Of a DNA stretch of 12,647 nucleotides, positions 6,306 through 12,647 are shown piece after piece. The DNA is from an uncultured Clostridia bacterium (GTDB lineage: Bacteria > Bacillota > Clostridia > Saccharofermentanales > DTU023): assembly GCA_946220865.1 (NCBI GenBank), contig CAMJYM010000030.1, forward strand, positions 1 to 12,647, written 5' to 3'. The position numbers and the translations under genes were made by a program. The stretch's first letter is position 1. The number at the start of each line of letters is the position of its first letter. The notes under the pieces were generated by a model, which saw nothing but the letters and a program-made list of their open reading frames with translations, was not told the DNA's origin and made no database searches.

Positions 6306-8093
6306 TTAACGGCCGAACTGAGCGTCGTTGTTGCCGCTGTCGGTCGTCCACATCTCGAGCATGTTGATCGGGTCGTTGAAGTCCGCAACCCAGCCATGAC
6401 GAGCTACGTCATAGTTGCCGGCCTTACGTTCGTTCAGCGTGGTCGCCCAGTCCATCTGCTCCACTTCCATGGTGATGCCGATGGTGGCGAGGTCCTGCTG
6501 AATCAGCTCGGCGATCTTCTGGTGGGCTTCTGATTTATTGGTGAGGTAACGGATGTGCAGAGGCGTGTTTTCAGAGAGCATACCCTTGTCGTCAAACTCG
6601 AAACCGGCGGATTTCAGCAGTTCAATAGCCTTGTCAGAATCCGGTTCCAGACTGAAGTAACCTTTTTCATCTTCGAGAGGATACTTAAAATCGTCATCGT
6701 TTTCACGGAAGACACCGCCATGGCCATCGGCCATACCTGTCGGGATAAAGGTATTGGCACATTCCTGACCCGTCTGAGCCACAGTGTCAACGATATACTG
6801 ACGATCAATCAGCAGGGAAATTGCCTTACGCATGGCCTTGGCCTGATCGGCAGTTTTGCCGTCAAAGAGCGGAGAGTTCACATTGAAGATGACAAAATAA
6901 GTGCCGAGGTTTGGAACAATGTGGAATTCCGGATCCTTATCCTTGAGATTCGGAACTTCGTCAACAGGAACGGCGTCGATAAAGTCGAGGTTTCCCGCTT
7001 TATAAGCTGAGAAAATGACAGAGACATCGTCGGAGAGCATGAACTCCAGGCGATTGATCTTCACTTCATCCGCACGATAGTAGTTCGGGTTCTTCTCGTA
7101 GACCATGGATTCCTTGTGTTTCCACTCTTTCAGCACATAGGCGCCGTTGGAGGGGAAGCCGGCTTCGAGGGCCCAGGCACCCGGCTCTACAATCTTGCCA
7201 TCTTTGTCACGGAAGCCCTTGGCGCCCTCAACGGCGGCCTTCTGCACAGGATAGTAGCAGGGGAAGGCGCAGAGGTCGAGGAAGTAAGCGCAGGGGCTCT
7301 TCAGGACGACCGTCAGGGTCTTACCATCTTCCGAGGCTTTGACGTTCAATTTATCTGCAGCAGCATTGGCTTCTTCTTCCGTAAAGGTCGGCTTGGCTTC
7401 TTCGCCTTCTTTGGCCTCCGGCTGCTCCGGCATTTCCGGATAGCCGTCGATGACGTCAAACATGTAGGCATAGTCGGCTGCGGTCATCCAGTTGACGCCG
7501 CGCTTCCAGCTGTACTCAAAGTCCGCGGCCGTCAGAGGGCTGCCATCGGACCATTTGAGGCCGTCTCTGAGGGTAAAGGTGTAGGTCAGACCATCATCGC
7601 TGACATCGACTTTTTCGGCCAGGTCATTCTGCAGCTTGCCCTCGGCATTATAAGTCCAGAGGCCTGCAAAACTGTTGACGGCCAGGCAGGCGCCATCGAC
7701 AGAGGAATTCAGGGCCGGATCCAGGCGGTCCGGTTCACTGGCAATATTGATGCGAACGGTGTCCTTGTCGCCGTAGTCTGAGAACATAAAGAACTTGAAG
7801 CCGAAGAGGTTGCTGTAATAGCCCTGCAGATCAGCTTTGGCCATGTAGGGGTCGTTGTAGTAATAAAGCGGGCAGACGGCGCCGCTGTCCATCAGCATGT
7901 CTTCCGCCTGATGCATCAGGGCTTCGCGTTTGACAAAGTCCTTTTCACTTTTGATTCCTTTGATGAGCTCATCGTAGGGAGCCCAGTCAAGTTTGTCGAC
8001 AGCCGCTTCAACCTTGAGCGGAGCAAAGGCCGGGATCAGCGTAAAAAGCATGATCAGCGCGACTGCGAGAGCGATGTACTTTCCAGATTTCAT
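6306..8093 (-). CDS. oppA: Oligopeptide-binding protein OppA-like, circularly permuted (solute-binding family 5)
   Basis: Extracellular receptor of the peptide importer encoded just upstream. The order of parts in its 595 residues is unusual. Signal peptide is about 1-30, ending VEA before Ala31. Residues about 33-108 (YDELI, KREALMHQAEDMLMDSGAV, PLYYYN, LQGYYSN) resemble the segment that normally ends family-5 proteins. From DTVRINIASEPDRLDP (111-126) the usual mature N-terminus begins. It continues through LRDGLKWSDGSPLTAADF (175-192), NPNYY (335-339) and DVARHGWVADFNDP (562-575), then stops after SGNNDAQFGR (586-595), just where the displaced segment would follow in ordinary OppA. No second copy lies downstream. 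There is no Cys near the signal-peptide end, so this is not a standard lipoprotein. AGGAGG precedes the ATG by 5 bases. It is last in oppBCDFA, 51 bases after oppF. An acidic Pro/Glu-rich loop lies at 219-240. Family is certain; the permutation is strongly supported by motif order. Confidence 0.93.
   Translation of the reverse strand: MKSGKYIALAVALIMLFTLIPAFAPLKVEAAVDKLDWAPYDELIKGIKSEKDFVKREALMHQAEDMLMDSGAVCPLYYYNDPYMAKADLQGYYSNLFGFKFFMFSDYGDKDTVRINIASEPDRLDPALNSSVDGACLAVNSFAGLWTYNAEGKLQNDLAEKVDVSDDGLTYTFTLRDGLKWSDGSPLTAADFEYSWKRGVNWMTAADYAYMFDVIDGYPEMPEQPEAKEGEEAKPTFTEEEANAAADKLNVKASEDGKTLTVVLKSPCAYFLDLCAFPCYYPVQKAAVEGAKGFRDKDGKIVEPGAWALEAGFPSNGAYVLKEWKHKESMVYEKNPNYYRADEVKINRLEFMLSDDVSVIFSAYKAGNLDFIDAVPVDEVPNLKDKDPEFHIVPNLGTYFVIFNVNSPLFDGKTADQAKAMRKAISLLIDRQYIVDTVAQTGQECANTFIPTGMADGHGGVFRENDDDFKYPLEDEKGYFSLEPDSDKAIELLKSAGFEFDDKGMLSENTPLHIRYLTNKSEAHQKIAELIQQDLATIGITMEVEQMDWATTLNERKAGNYDVARHGWVADFNDPINMLEMWTTDSGNNDAQFGR
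7770..7997 (-). other. Displaced C-terminal segment inside oppA (residues about 33-108)
   Basis: This part of oppA encodes the family-5 solute-binding C-terminal segment (helix pair YDELI...HQAEDML, then the PLYYYN strand and GYYSN). It is joined between the signal peptide and the normal start of the mature domain. In E. coli OppA the matching segment follows the block equivalent to DVARHGWVADFNDP. Here that block ends the protein at 6306. Confidence 0.8.
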
Positions 8094-8144
8094 AACTTCC
8101 TCCTGAAGTATTGCCGCAAGGCATGCCTGTGATCTTCTTCGCCC

Positions 8145-9104
8145 CTACATATTCCAGCAGGCAACGAAATGGCCGGAGCCCCGATCGACCAGCGGAGGCA
8201 TTTCGGCGGCACATTGTTCTGTCGCATAAGGGCAGCGCGTGCGGAAGGCGCAACCGCTCGGCATATTGAGCGGACTGGGCACGTCGCCCTCAAGGACGAT
8301 GCGTTGGCTCTCCCGGGCTGTTTTGGGGTCGGGAATCGGAACAGCCGAGAAAAGCGAACGGGTGTAAGGATGGGTGGGATGATCGTTAATTTCGTTGGTC
8401 TCGGCAAGCTCAATGAGTTTGCCCAGATACATGACCGCCACCCGGTCGCTCATATAGGTGACGACAAGAATGTCGTGAGCGATAAAGAGATAGGAAAGGC
8501 CAAGCTTTTCCTGCAGATCCTTGAACATATTGAGAATCTGCGCCTGAATGGATACGTCCAGCGCAGAGACCGACTCATCGCAGACGATGAAGCGGGGATC
8601 AACGGCAAGGGCTCTGGCGATGCCGATGCGCTGCCGCTGGCCGCCGGAAAATTCATGGGCATAGCGCGTGGCGTGTTCAGCATTCAGGCCCACCAGGGCC
8701 ATAAGATGACGAATACGTTCACGGCGTTCTTTCCGCGTTTTGCAGAGGTGATGGACGTCCAGAGGTTCTCCGATGATATCCTCGATGGTCATGCGCGGGT
8801 TCAGCGAAGAATATGGATCCTGAAAGACCATCTGCATATCCTTGCGGATTTCCAGAAGATTCTTTTTAGTAATTTCCTGCCCATCAAAGAGCACCGTTCC
8901 GGCGGTTGGCTCGTAGAGATGCAGGAGGGTTCGCCCGACTGTCGTTTTGCCGCAGCCAGATTCGCCTACCAGCCCCAGCGTCTCACCTTTTTTAATCTTA
9001 AAACTGACATCATCGACAGCTTTTAAGGGAACAGAGCTGAATAAACCGGTTTTGACGGGGAAATATTTTTTAAGATGATCGACTTCAACAATATATTCGC
9101 TCAT
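8145..9104 (-). CDS. oppF: Oligopeptide ABC transporter ATP-binding protein OppF
   Basis: Cytoplasmic ATPase subunit that powers peptide import, acting as a pair with OppD. The 319 residues show Walker A GESGCGKT (47-54), Q-loop Gln95 in VFQDP, signature FSGGQ (152-156), Walker B FIVCDE (172-177) and the switch His210. It ends with the Opp/Dpp C-terminal domain, which carries four spaced cysteines (C285, C291, C298, C316). This pattern is known to hold an iron-sulfur cluster in some OppD/DppD proteins. The start codon overlaps the oppD stop as ATGA (9101-9104), so the two ATPases are probably translationally coupled. HPYTRSL (245-251) is the usual OppF/DppF motif. Length and motifs are normal for the family. 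Confidence 0.95.
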   Translation of the reverse strand: MSEYIVEVDHLKKYFPVKTGLFSSVPLKAVDDVSFKIKKGETLGLVGESGCGKTTVGRTLLHLYEPTAGTVLFDGQEITKKNLLEIRKDMQMVFQDPYSSLNPRMTIEDIIGEPLDVHHLCKTRKERRERIRHLMALVGLNAEHATRYAHEFSGGQRQRIGIARALAVDPRFIVCDESVSALDVSIQAQILNMFKDLQEKLGLSYLFIAHDILVVTYMSDRVAVMYLGKLIELAETNEINDHPTHPYTRSLFSAVPIPDPKTARESQRIVLEGDVPSPLNMPSGCAFRTRCPYATEQCAAEMPPLVDRGSGHFVACWNM

Positions 9105-10159
9105 GAGTCTGCCTCCGTCTCCCGGTCAGCGGGTGTTTCCGTTACGTTTGTGTTGGTCGTAAGTTTGAGCTCGCCGCTTTCCACAAGAAGATCGCGGGCA
9201 TTCGCCCAGCAGGAGGCGTAGTGGCGGCCATGGATATGCCATTCCTCCGGATGCTCTCTGAGGCAGATATTCATGGCCTCCTTGCAGCGCGGGGCAAAGG
9301 GACAGCCCGGCGGAAGATTGAGCAGGTCAATCGGTGTTCCATGAATAGGCACCAGGCGCTCCGTGCTTTTGCGGACTTTCGGAATCGAATTGAGAAGCCC
9401 CCGCGTATAGGAATGTTTGGGCTGGTAAAAGATATCGTCAGCATCGCCACGTTCACAGATACCGCCGGCATACATGACGATGATCTCATCACAGATACTC
9501 GCGATGACGCCAAGGTCATGCGTAATCATGATGACGGCCATGCCCAGCTTCTTCTGCAGGCTCTGAATCAGTTCAATGATCTGCGCCTGGATGGTGACGT
9601 CAAGGGCTGTCGTCGGCTCGTCGGCAATCAGCAGATCCGGCTCGCAGGCCAGAGCCATGGCTATCATCGCGCGCTGACGCATGCCTCCGGAAAACTCAAA
9701 GGGGTACTGTTTGATCCGCCTTTCCGGTTCGTTGATTCCGACCAGATTCAAGAGTTCAAGCGTCCGTTTCTGAACATCACTCCCGCGGAAATCCGTATGC
9801 AGTTTAATCGCCTCTCCGATCTGATTGCCAATCGTAAAGACCGGATTCAGGGAGGTCATGGGATCCTGAAAGATCATGGAGATTTTATCCCCGCGGATTT
9901 TCTGCATCTCTTTTCTGCTGAGTTTCAGCAGATCGGTCCCCTCAAAGAGGACTTCCCCTGCGGTGACACGACCAGGAAACTGCAGGATTTGCATAATGGA
10001 ATAGGCCGTTACACTTTTACCGCTGCCCGACTCTCCTACGATGCCGAGAACCTTGCCATGAGGAAGGTCAAAGGAGATCCCGTTGACGGCTTTAACTTCC
10101 CCGGAATCGGTAAAAAATGAGGTGTGAAGGTTTTTGACTTGTAATAGAAAATCTGACAT
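9101..10159 (-). CDS. oppD: Oligopeptide ABC transporter ATP-binding protein OppD
   Basis: Second ATPase subunit of the peptide importer. The 352 residues contain Walker A GESGSGKS (42-49), Q-loop Gln98 in IFQDP, signature FSGGM (156-160), Walker B LLIADE (176-181) and switch His214 in THD. The C-terminal domain has a four-cysteine pattern (C286, C292, C299, C317; CPFAPRC at 286-292), a motif that binds a [4Fe-4S] cluster in characterised OppD relatives. A hydrophilic tail of about 30 residues (Thr/Glu-rich, 323-352) follows the last cysteine. The gene starts 9 bases after the oppC stop with only a weak GGGA-type ribosome binding site, consistent with coupled translation, and overlaps oppF by four bases. 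Confidence 0.95.
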   Translation of the reverse strand: MSDFLLQVKNLHTSFFTDSGEVKAVNGISFDLPHGKVLGIVGESGSGKSVTAYSIMQILQFPGRVTAGEVLFEGTDLLKLSRKEMQKIRGDKISMIFQDPMTSLNPVFTIGNQIGEAIKLHTDFRGSDVQKRTLELLNLVGINEPERRIKQYPFEFSGGMRQRAMIAMALACEPDLLIADEPTTALDVTIQAQIIELIQSLQKKLGMAVIMITHDLGVIASICDEIIVMYAGGICERGDADDIFYQPKHSYTRGLLNSIPKVRKSTERLVPIHGTPIDLLNLPPGCPFAPRCKEAMNICLREHPEEWHIHGRHYASCWANARDLLVESGELKLTTNTNVTETPADRETEADS

Positions 10160-10168
10160 GTCACGTCC

Positions 10169-11305
10169 CTACTTTCTCAGCTTCGGGTCGAAGGCATCGC
10201 GGAGACCATCGCCGATGATGTTCAAAGACAAGACCAGCAGACAGATCAGGATGGAGGGAAAGACCAGCTTATGCGGATAACTCTGAATACTTTCGCGGGC
10301 GTCGTTGGCCAGAGAGCCAAGCGAAGGCGTCGGCACGGCAACACCAAGGCCCAGGAAAGAAAGAAAACTTTCCGTAAAGATCGCCGAAGGAATCTGCAGA
10401 GCCGTGGAAATAATAATCACGCTGATGCAGTTCGGCAGAACATGGCGGCGGATAATCCGACCTTTGCCGGCACCAATTGACTCGGCCGCCATAACAAAGT
10501 CCATTTCCCGCAGAGTCAGGATCTGGCCACGCACCAGACGCGCCATGCCGACCCAATAAAGTAAGCCGAAGACAATAAATAAGCTCAGCATATTCGTGCC
10601 GATAGTGGCAAAAACGGTTCCCTGAATCTTATCTTTGAGCACTTCTCTCAAGACCACAGAAAGCAGGATAATAATCAGAGTATCTGGCAAAGCGTAAATA
10701 ATATCGACAATGCGCATCATGATCAGGTCGACCTTGCCCCCCAGATATCCGGCCACAGAGCCGTAAATCAAGCCGATAACCAGGACAATGAGGCTGGCAA
10801 AGAAGCCTACTCCAAGTGAGATTTTTGTGCCGACCATGCAGCGCACATAATAGTCGCGTCCTACTGAATCGGTACCGAAGAGATGGGGATACAGCTTTGC
10901 CCCCTGATCGATTTCCTTCTGTTCCATCCTGGACCACTGCAGAGGCCCAAGGTTGGCAAGGCTCTTATCGCGACGTCCATTGATGCGAATGACTTCATCA
11001 TAACCGTATGGATTGATATAAGGCGTGAGGAAAATCAGGATAATCAAAGCCAGCAGAATAAAGAACATTGACATCGCCAATTTATTTTTTTTGAAATTCT
11101 TGATGCCATCTTTCAGAAAAGTGGATGCGGGACGCATCACTTCCTGCTGGGCCTTGTCTTTTTCGGAAGCTGGCTCAAACACCGACAGATCTGGCTGCAG
11201 GCTCAGGACACGCTTGCGAAGAAGCTCTTTAGCCTCAAAGCTGGGGCGTTCGTTCTGCTCTGATCCAGAGCCCATTACCTGGGATGTCATTTTATTTTCT
11301 GCCAT
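10169..11305 (-). CDS. oppC: Oligopeptide ABC transporter permease OppC
   Basis: Inner-membrane permease that pairs with OppB to form the peptide channel. It has 378 residues, longer than the usual 300-310. The excess is a charged, Glu/Lys/Ser-rich cytoplasmic N-terminus of about 70 residues before the first membrane helix (about 76-95). An external loop follows with HLFGTDSVGRDYYVR (141-155), the typical OppC motif. The remaining membrane helices and the EAA loop (MAAESIGAGKGRIIRRHVLPN is about 272-292; key A273, G278, H288, LPN) contact the ATPases. It ends with the usual DAFDPKLRK. The ATG lies 14 bases after the oppB stop, with AAAGGG between. The long N-terminus could be trimmed if a later Met such as residue 57 were used, but no ribosome binding site evidence favours that. 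Confidence 0.94.
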   Translation of the reverse strand: MAENKMTSQVMGSGSEQNERPSFEAKELLRKRVLSLQPDLSVFEPASEKDKAQQEVMRPASTFLKDGIKNFKKNKLAMSMFFILLALIILIFLTPYINPYGYDEVIRINGRRDKSLANLGPLQWSRMEQKEIDQGAKLYPHLFGTDSVGRDYYVRCMVGTKISLGVGFFASLIVLVIGLIYGSVAGYLGGKVDLIMMRIVDIIYALPDTLIIILLSVVLREVLKDKIQGTVFATIGTNMLSLFIVFGLLYWVGMARLVRGQILTLREMDFVMAAESIGAGKGRIIRRHVLPNCISVIIISTALQIPSAIFTESFLSFLGLGVAVPTPSLGSLANDARESIQSYPHKLVFPSILICLLVLSLNIIGDGLRDAFDPKLRK

Positions 11306-11319
11306 CGTAACGTCCCTTT

Positions 11320-12234
11320 CTAACTAAAGTCGATACGCGGATCAACAAATTTATAGACAATATCGCAGATGAGATTCATCACCACCATGAGGCAGGCGAG
11401 AAAAACCGTACAGCCCATAATCATGGAGTAATCGCGATTTAAAATACCTTGCACAAACTCACGGCCCATACCGCCAATACTGAAAACGGTTTCGACCACC
11501 ATAGAACCGGTCAGGGTATACGCCAGCATCGGTCCAAGATAGGTAATTACAGGAAGAATGGCATTGCGCAGCGCATGCTTGTAGAGCACGCTTTTGCTGC
11601 TGACGCCTTTGGCACGAGCTGTGCGAATATAGTCTTCACCCAGCACATCGAGCATGCTCGACTTGGTCAGGCGCGTGATATAGGCCGCAGGGTACATGGA
11701 CAGTGAGAGCACCGGCAGCACATAGCTGGGATCACCTGCCCGGAAAACCGGGAACCAGCCCAGCTTCAGGCAAAAGATGAGGAGCAGCATGGTCGCCAGG
11801 ACAAAGCTGGGAACCGAAACGAAAAAAGTGGTCAGAAAAATGATCAGGCGATCTGGCCAGCGATTGCGGTAAAGTGCAGCAATCACTCCGAAGATCGTTC
11901 CTGAAATCAAAGCGACGGTAGCGCTCATGCCTCCCAGTTTGGCGGAAACACCAAAGGTATTCCTCATCGTTTCGGAAATATCGCGACCATTTTTTGTGGA
12001 AATCCCGAAATCCCCTTTGAGAAAAGCATTCTCCATGTAGAGCAGAAACTGCTCGCCAATGGGCTTATCGAGATTAAAACGGCTTTCCAGTACTGCTTTA
12101 ACGGCCGGGGTTGACGCCTTTTCTTTATTAAAGGGTCCGCCCGGTATGGCGTGCATCGTAAAAAACGTAATCGCAATGACGATGAACACCGTCAGCAGCG
12201 CAAGCAGGACGCGTTTGACGATATAACTCCACAT
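11320..12234 (-). CDS. oppB: Oligopeptide ABC transporter permease OppB
   Basis: First gene of the opp operon and partner permease to OppC. From the chosen ATG it has 304 residues, the normal OppB size. It begins MWSYIVKRVLLALLTVF with the first membrane helix. HAIPGGPF (28-35) is the family signature after helix 1. The cytoplasmic EAA loop is at 201-224 (DYIRTARAKG, then HALRNA), followed by ETVFSIGGMG (248-257) and the terminal DPRI (298-301). An in-frame ATG at 12336 would add 34 residues with no family counterpart. The ATG at 12234 has GGGGGAGG directly upstream and was chosen. Expected to be co-transcribed with the four genes after it. Confidence 0.95.
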   Translation of the reverse strand: MWSYIVKRVLLALLTVFIVIAITFFTMHAIPGGPFNKEKASTPAVKAVLESRFNLDKPIGEQFLLYMENAFLKGDFGISTKNGRDISETMRNTFGVSAKLGGMSATVALISGTIFGVIAALYRNRWPDRLIIFLTTFFVSVPSFVLATMLLLIFCLKLGWFPVFRAGDPSYVLPVLSLSMYPAAYITRLTKSSMLDVLGEDYIRTARAKGVSSKSVLYKHALRNAILPVITYLGPMLAYTLTGSMVVETVFSIGGMGREFVQGILNRDYSMIMGCTVFLACLMVVMNLICDIVYKFVDPRIDFS

Positions 12235-12238
12235 AGTT

Positions 12239-12246
12239 CCTCCCCC
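12239..12246 (-). promoter_or_regulatory. Ribosome binding site deciding the oppB start
   Basis: Reads GGGGGAGG on the minus strand, with a short 4-base spacer (AACT) before the ATG at 12234. It is the strongest such site near oppB and argues against the upstream in-frame ATG at 12336. Confidence 0.75.
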
Positions 12247-12317
12247 ACTCCTCTGAATCAGGCAAGTCTGCATAAGCTGTGAAGCAGAACAGAGTCTTGC
12301 CAAAAGAAGTTGTTTTA

Positions 12318-12346
12318 AGTTTAGTGCAGAGCGCATGAAAATTCAA
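12318..12346 (-). promoter_or_regulatory. Possible sigma-70-type promoter for opp
   Basis: On the minus strand TTGAAT (12341-12346) and TAAACT (12318-12323) are separated by exactly 17 bases, each matching consensus at 4 of 6 positions. Transcription would start near 12311, giving a leader of about 77 bases before oppB. The surrounding sequence is AT-rich, so chance matches are likely; the call is tentative. Confidence 0.35.
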
Positions 12347-12504
12347 CACTTCGACAAAAACTGGATATCTTTTGCAAACTGCTCAATATTTATTTGACTT
12401 TATGCCTTATCAATCACCTTTTTTGCATATCCTTGAAAATATCCTTATTTTGCATACTATAGAGCTTGATTTAGGATATTATTTCATATTATAAAGATGA
12501 TAAT

Positions 12505-12531
12505 AAAAAAGAGCAGATCCATGATCTGCTC
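12505..12531 (-). terminator. Rho-independent terminator of the gene upstream of opp
   Basis: Perfect 9-bp stem GAGCAGATC (12511-12519) / GATCTGCTC (12523-12531) with a 3-base loop, followed on the minus strand by six T. It lies about 35 bases after the stop of the partial gene at the right edge and separates that gene from opp. Confidence 0.88.
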
Positions 12532-12566
12532 CTCATGTTTCATCAGTCTATCCGCTGGCGGCAGAC

Positions 12567-12647
12567 TCAATCATCGTAAATCCACTCGCAGGCCGCTTCA
12601 TCGGCAAAGACCGTACAATCGGGATGCAATTGCAAAATCGAGGCGGG
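12567..12647 (-). CDS. C-terminal end of an unrecognised protein (partial)
   Basis: An open minus-strand frame enters from the right edge and gives the last 26 residues, ending FADEAACEWIYDD before a TGA at 12567-12569. Support for it being real is the acidic, plausible C-terminus and the terminator 35 bases downstream in the same direction. The two other minus-strand frames also stay open for a while, so the frame choice is not certain. The family is not recognisable from so few residues. Confidence 0.5.
   Translation of the reverse strand, partial: PASILQLHPDCTVFADEAACEWIYDD

Larger units (their letters stand above)
12235..12566. other. AT-rich opp upstream region, no gene seen
   Basis: This 332-base gap holds, from the oppB side: the oppB ribosome binding site; a leader with inverted repeat GGCAAG (12261-12266) / CTTGCC (12296-12301); a possible promoter (12318-12346); a very AT-rich stretch (about 12360-12500) with repeated short words; and the terminator of the upstream gene. 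The short words are ATATCCTT at 12427-12434 and 12439-12446, TTTTGCATA at 12421-12429 and 12448-12456, and GGATAT at 12363-12368 and 12474-12479. I found no credible small gene. Confidence 0.6.

Noticed and set aside
8119..8128. Perfect palindrome AGGCATGCCT between oppF and oppA
   Set aside because: Too short and not followed by a T run; no sign that it separates oppA from the rest of the operon.
9221..10120. Long plus-strand open frame opposite oppD (299 codons)
   Set aside because: Antisense shadow of oppD, which has all ABC ATPase motifs; similar frames oppose oppF and oppA.
12235..12336. Upstream ATG (12336) for oppB adding 34 residues
   Set aside because: The extra residues have no counterpart in OppB proteins, and the ATG at 12234 has a strong GGGGGAGG just before it.
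12466..12495. Plus-strand promoter-like TTGATT and TATAAA with an 18-base spacer
   Set aside because: It would read antisense into the upstream partial gene with no plus-strand gene to serve; likely chance in an AT-rich stretch.

Overview
The window looks like chromosomal DNA of a low-to-mid GC Bacillota, most likely a clostridial anaerobe. This rests on purine-rich GGAGG-type ribosome binding sites, a complete oligopeptide (Opp) ABC importer operon, an engB-comEC pair, and above all the roughly 400-residue long form of PRPP synthetase, a form I associate with Clostridia. The taxonomic call is an inference. I see no insertion sequence, phage gene, CRISPR array, tRNA or rRNA.

Layout. Bases 107-3602 (minus strand) carry engB (ribosome-assembly GTPase) followed by comEC (DNA-uptake channel). 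A divergent intergenic region at 3603-3712, rich in short repeats, separates engB from two tandem plus-strand genes for PRPP-synthetase-family proteins (3713-4915 and 4929-6143). These end at a strong terminator. A second, bidirectional hairpin lies between them and the convergent opp operon. That operon runs on the minus strand from 12234 down to 6306 in the order oppB, oppC, oppD, oppF, oppA. At the right edge the last 26 codons of another minus-strand gene end at a clear terminator, followed by an AT-rich opp upstream region.

Two observations stand out. First, the OppA-like binding protein appears circularly permuted. The segment that normally forms the C-terminus of family-5 solute-binding proteins sits directly after the signal peptide. 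The protein then runs from the usual mature N-terminus and stops just where the displaced segment would normally follow. It also lacks a lipobox cysteine. Second, the first PRPP-synthetase-like protein lacks several catalytic features that its downstream partner keeps: the KRR flexible loop, the Asp of the SPD motif, and the Gln of the RQ motif. The pair therefore looks like an active enzyme plus a catalytically dead, possibly regulatory, paralogue.

How the genes work together: the opp operon encodes a whole peptide importer (binding protein, two permeases, two ATPases). The prs pair is probably one transcript making PRPP for nucleotide, histidine and tryptophan synthesis. engB and comEC are probably co-transcribed, but their functions are unrelated to each other.
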